Assembly (NCBI GenBank): GCA_023453655.1
Contig: JAEXTE010000124.1
Location: 1-7,702, forward strand
Origin: Pseudomonadota bacterium
GTDB lineage: Bacteria > Pseudomonadota > Gammaproteobacteria > Xanthomonadales > Xanthomonadaceae
Direction of reading: 5' to 3'
DNA: 7,702 nt
The number at the start of each line of letters is the position of its first letter. The stretch's first letter is position 1. A program made the position numbers and the translations under genes. This document shows, one piece after another, positions 4,969-7,702 of the stretch. A model generated the notes under the pieces. The model was not told where the DNA came from. It saw only the letters and a program-made list of their open reading frames with translations, and searched no databases.

Positions 4969-6549
4969 CTAGTCCTGCGCGTCCGTGCCCTCGTCGGCTT
5001 CTTCGGACTCGTCGATCGCACCGCCCAGCAGGCCGGCAGCTTCCGGACCCGGGAGCGTCTCCACGCCGCGCAGCCTGCGCTCGATCGCGCGGGTGCGCAC
5101 GCCCGCGGCCTTGATGCTGTTCTGCACCGTGCCCAGCTGCGAAGTCGCCTTCTCCAGTACCCCGGCGAACTTGCCGAATTCGCACTTCACCGCGCCCAGC
5201 AGCTTCCACACCTCGCTCGAACGCTGCTCGATCGCGAGGGTGCGGAAGCCCATCTGCAGGCTGCCGAGCAGGGCCGTGACCGTGGTCGGCCCGGCCACCA
5301 CGATGCGGTGGTCGCGCTGCAGCGCATCGGTGAGGCCGGGACGGCGGATCACCTCGGCGTACAGGCCTTCGGTGGGCAGGAACATCACCGCGAAATCGGT
5401 GGTGTGCGGCGGCACGATGTACTTCTCGCAGATCGACCTGGCCTGGGTGCGGATCGCCCGCTCGAGCGCCGCGCCAAAGCTGCGCACCCCGTCCACGTCG
5501 GCGCGTTCCTGGGCTTCGACCAGGTGTTCGTAGTCCTCGCGCGGAAACTTGCAGTCGATCGGCAGCCACAACGGCGCGTCGTCCGCGCTGCGCCCCGGCA
5601 GGCGCACGGCGAAGTCCACCGCCTCGCCACTGTCGGGACGCACGCGCACGCTGCGCGCGTACTGCTCGGCGGTCAGCGTCTGCTCGAGGATGTTGTCCAG
5701 CTGCACCTCGCCCCAGGTACCCCGGGTCTTGACGTTGGTCAGCACCCGCTTGAGGTCGCCCACGCCGGTGGCCAGTTGCTGCATCTCGCCCAGCCCGCGC
5801 TGCACCTGCTCCAGCCGCTCGGATACGAGTTTGAACGAGGAATCCAGGCGCGTGGTCAGCGTGCTCTGCAGCTTCTCGTCCACCGTCTCGCGCATCTTCT
5901 CCAGCTTGGCTGCGTTGTCTTCCTGGAGGCTGCGCAGCTGCTGCTCCAGGGTGGCGCGCATCTCGCCGATACGCTGCTCGTTGCGCTGGGTCAGCTCGGC
6001 CAGGCGCGCGCCCAGGCCTTCGGCGAAACGCTGCTGCTGCTCGCCGGTTTCCGAACGGGCCCGCGCCAGCTCCCCGGCCAGCGACTGGCGCAGCGCAGTC
6101 ATGCCGGCGTCGATACGAACGATCAGCTCGGCTTGCTGCTGGCCGAAGGCGTGGATGCGCGCCTCCTGCTGTTGGCCGAACGCGTCCATCTGCTCGCGCA
6201 GGCCGTGCAGGCGCTGGCCGAGCGCCAGCTCGAAGCGGTGCTGCAGTTCGGCGTGCTCGCCGCGGGCCTTGCGCGCATCGTCGGTCAGGGCCTCGCGCAG
6301 CACGTCCAGGCGCTGGTCGGTGCGGGTGGACAGATCTTCCAGCCGCCGGCCGAAGGCGTCGTTGCGTTGCTCCTGCAGCACCGCCAGCCCGTCGAGCTGC
6401 TGGCGCAGCTCGCCCCGTCCCTCGCGCTGCTCCTCGCGCAGCGCGCGCTCCAGCTCCCGCCCCGGGCGCCGCAGCACCAGCACCGCCAGCAACACCACCG
6501 CCAGCAGCAGCAGTGCGGTCATCGTGTACAGCAAGGTCATCGAATCCAT
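4969..6549 (-). CDS. rmuC: RmuC family protein, membrane-anchored DNA recombination factor
   Basis: RmuC limits DNA inversion and rearrangement at short inverted repeats in E. coli; it is predicted to be nuclease-like. The 526-residue product has an N-terminal transmembrane helix (about 4-26) and a long Gln/Glu/Arg-rich coiled coil (about 30-245). The RmuC domain follows, with VKTRGTWGEVQLDNILEQ, LPIDCKFPREDYEHL, TDFAVMFLPTEGLYAEV, VVAGPTTVTALLGSLQMGF and LAIEQRSSEVWKLL. Glu281 (GTWGE), Asp332 and Lys334 (IDCK) are arranged like a PD-(D/E)xK active site (inference). The C-terminus is acidic. The frame is open to 6693 but family-like sequence begins at the ATG at 6549. A second ATG at 6540 is also possible, and neither has a strong Shine-Dalgarno. 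It is slightly longer than E. coli RmuC (475). Confidence 0.93.
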   Translation of the reverse strand: MDSMTLLYTMTALLLLAVVLLAVLVLRRPGRELERALREEQREGRGELRQQLDGLAVLQEQRNDAFGRRLEDLSTRTDQRLDVLREALTDDARKARGEHAELQHRFELALGQRLHGLREQMDAFGQQQEARIHAFGQQQAELIVRIDAGMTALRQSLAGELARARSETGEQQQRFAEGLGARLAELTQRNEQRIGEMRATLEQQLRSLQEDNAAKLEKMRETVDEKLQSTLTTRLDSSFKLVSERLEQVQRGLGEMQQLATGVGDLKRVLTNVKTRGTWGEVQLDNILEQTLTAEQYARSVRVRPDSGEAVDFAVRLPGRSADDAPLWLPIDCKFPREDYEHLVEAQERADVDGVRSFGAALERAIRTQARSICEKYIVPPHTTDFAVMFLPTEGLYAEVIRRPGLTDALQRDHRIVVAGPTTVTALLGSLQMGFRTLAIEQRSSEVWKLLGAVKCEFGKFAGVLEKATSQLGTVQNSIKAAGVRTRAIERRLRGVETLPGPEAAGLLGGAIDESEEADEGTDAQD

Positions 6550-6761
6550 GGCGCCAAGTCTAGGCGTTCGCGGTCTCAGGCGATGATCCCCCGCGACTGC
6601 CCGCCCCGTCCGCGATCGGCGGCGGTCGTACCCGGCCGGCCGACGGCGCGCCAGCGACGCGGACGTCGCAAGACGGGCGACAGAGCGGATCAAGGAACTG
6701 GACGGGGTTGCGGACAGGGTGAACCAAGCTTCCTCGCCTGCAGTCCCGTCCAGGCAGATGC
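6550..6761. other. Intergenic region between osmC-like gene and rmuC, with a spaced inverted repeat
   Basis: These 212 bases hold no credible gene. TGGACGGG at 6699-6706 and CCCGTCCA at 6745-6752 are perfect eight-base inverted repeats with a 38-base spacer. They lie 9 bases past the stop of the OsmC-like gene and could form a long-looped structure at its 3' end. I see no T-tract and no convincing promoter for rmuC, which may be read from upstream or from a GC-rich promoter I cannot recognise. Confidence 0.35.
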
Positions 6762-7178
6762 CTACCCAGCGTCGTCTTGCCAGGCCACCCGCCGGACCGG
6801 ACAGCCAGCCCGGAGCGTGTTGTGGATCTCCGCAAGACGATCGGTTTCCTCCAGCAGCAAGTCGATCCGCTCCGGGGCATCCGGCGAATTCACCCTGGCC
6901 GCATACGTGACCGAGTCAGCCGCGAGCCCCACCCCGTTGAACCGGGCGGACGCGACCACCTCGCAGCCAATGACCTGGATCCCCAGCCGTGCCGCCTCCC
7001 GGTAGAGATCGTTGCAATAGCAGCTCGCCAGGGCGGCCATCAGGAACTCGCCACCGTTGACGGCGCTGCCCCGGCCCCCCGCCTTGGCCGCGACCGCGAG
7101 CCGCTGCATCGACTCGCCAGTACGGACCTCGAGCGCATGGCCACCCGCGGCACTGAGCAGATGAGCCGAAATTTCCAT
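6762..7178 (-). CDS. OsmC/Ohr-family protein
   Basis: Small soluble protein of 138 residues, the usual OsmC-family length. Members reduce organic hydroperoxides through a reactive Cys pair, often using dihydrolipoyl-type thiols, though many paralogues have no tested function. The signature NGGEFLMAALASCYCND is at residues 41-57 and NTLRAGCPVRRV at 120-131. Cys53 and Cys126 match the peroxidatic and resolving positions; Cys55 and Cys72 are extra. The layout suggests a general OsmC-like protein more than canonical Ohr or OsmC, so I give no symbol. The ATG at 7178 has GGAGG four bases upstream (slightly close). The gene stands alone on the minus strand, upstream of rmuC and 212 bases from it. 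Confidence 0.9.
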   Translation of the reverse strand: MEISAHLLSAAGGHALEVRTGESMQRLAVAAKAGGRGSAVNGGEFLMAALASCYCNDLYREAARLGIQVIGCEVVASARFNGVGLAADSVTYAARVNSPDAPERIDLLLEETDRLAEIHNTLRAGCPVRRVAWQDDAG

Positions 7179-7702
7179 CGGTCCTCCAGGTCGGACCTCG
7201 GCTGAAGCAGAGGGACGCCAGCCGGGTCGTCAACAACGTGCGGCGCGGTCTGCGGGTCACGCGCGGAGACCGGCTCCCAAAGTCCGGGCTGGCTCGCGGC
7301 AGCTGGCGCCGGAACCGGGCCGAGGCGCAACGGGGGTTCGGCTTGAATGATTGGTTGGGCCGCAGCATGCGACGACAGTGAGGAGCACGCAAGCGTCCGC
7401 TTTGGACGTCCCGAAGCCATGAACGCCGGCGCGGCCATGAACTGTCCGCCGGCAACCTGCCGAGCGAGGGCTTGCCCCATGATGCCGGCCAGCCCGTTGC
7501 CCGGCCGGCGATCCGGCAGCTCAAGCCGCCCGATCGGGCGCCAGCTGTTCCGCGCGGCGGGGTAAGAGCCGAAGGACGGGGATGCTTGGCGACGCGAGCA
7601 ATCACCCGACCAGGTGCAACCGTGATCCTTGGCTCTTGGTCTTTGCGGCCTGGCGCCCAGGTTAAAGCCAGACGCGCAGGGGTGCGGAGCAAATGGCAAG
7701 GG
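7179..7702. other. Gene-free region at the right end
   Basis: Overlapping open frames exist on both strands, but none has family-like composition, a ribosome site, or a single frame that persists. Their translations are rich in Arg, Pro and Ala, as expected from GC-rich non-coding DNA. The region contains an attC-like half site (7321-7360), a short perfect inverted repeat AGGTC-G-GACCT (7188-7198) just upstream of the OsmC-like ribosome site, and a minus-strand CCAAGAG/CCAAGGA pair at 7626-7639. It looks like repeat-laden intergenic DNA, possibly with decayed material. Confidence 0.55.
7321..7360 (-). repeat. attC-like half site (integron cassette recombination site remnant)
   Basis: Read on the minus strand from 7360, GCCCAAC fits the RYYYAAC core of an attC end. 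It is followed by CAATCATTCAAGCCGA and a C/G-rich stretch, closely resembling the first half of class 1 and Xanthomonas-type attC sites (compare, from memory, GTCTAACAATTCGTTCAAGCCG of aadA cassettes). I could not find the matching second half ending in GTTRRRY within the next 150 bases. It is therefore a half or decayed site at best. Confidence 0.4.

Noticed and set aside
4838..5569. N-terminal extension of the peptidase frame to an ATG at 5569
   Set aside because: The extension runs antisense-free but out of frame through rmuC and bypasses the signal peptide; it would bury the secretion signal inside the protein.
4474..7005. 843-codon plus-strand open frame antisense to the peptidase and rmuC
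   Set aside because: It mirrors strongly biased GC-rich codons on the opposite strand, has Arg/Gln/His-rich low-complexity translation, and conflicts with two genes that have clear family motifs.
7205..7233. Possible sigma-70 promoter for the OsmC-like gene (TTGACG at 7233-7228 on the minus strand)
   Set aside because: The -35-like hexamer is good, but at 16-18 bases spacing the -10 candidates (such as CTGCTT) match the consensus poorly.

Overview
The window looks like chromosomal DNA from a high-GC gammaproteobacterium of the Lysobacteraceae/Xanthomonadaceae (Lysobacter, Luteimonas or Pseudoxanthomonas type). The reasons are G/C-dominated third codon positions, the order mlaE-mlaD-mlaC-mlaB-mlaA, and G-rich intergenic repeats with a CCTCCCCCGC...GCGGGGGAGG hairpin of the kind I associate with that family. 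This placement rests on recalled similarity; no search was run.

Left part, plus strand. Positions 1-252 are non-coding: a 39-bp-period tandem repeat running off the left edge, then an 11-bp perfect hairpin overlapped by a strong G-quadruplex motif, just ahead of mlaE. Positions 253-3690 hold five genes for retrograde phospholipid transport (Mla). They encode the inner-membrane permease MlaE, the MCE-domain protein MlaD, the periplasmic carrier MlaC, the STAS-domain protein MlaB and the outer-membrane lipoprotein MlaA. The ATPase gene mlaF, which normally directly precedes mlaE, is not within the 252 bases visible upstream. The D-C-B-A junctions overlap by 1-4 bases, so translation is probably coupled. 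The mlaE-mlaD junction is an 81-base gap with a small stem-loop beside the mlaD ribosome binding site.

Middle, minus strand. A secreted M23-family (LytM-like) peptidase gene converges on mlaA with a 13-base gap. It appears to start at an ATT codon behind a near-perfect Shine-Dalgarno. Upstream of it lies rmuC, encoding a membrane-anchored coiled-coil protein with a nuclease-like domain. The two genes are 131 bases apart, with an inverted repeat between them.

Right part. An OsmC/Ohr-family protein gene is on the minus strand (6762-7178). The last 524 bases contain no convincing gene, but do contain what looks like half of an integron attC site.

I see no defence system, CRISPR array, transposase, tRNA or rRNA. 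The gene content is ordinary housekeeping. The unusual points are the repeat/G-quadruplex leader of mlaE, the apparent ATT start, the long MlaA linker and the attC-like remnant.
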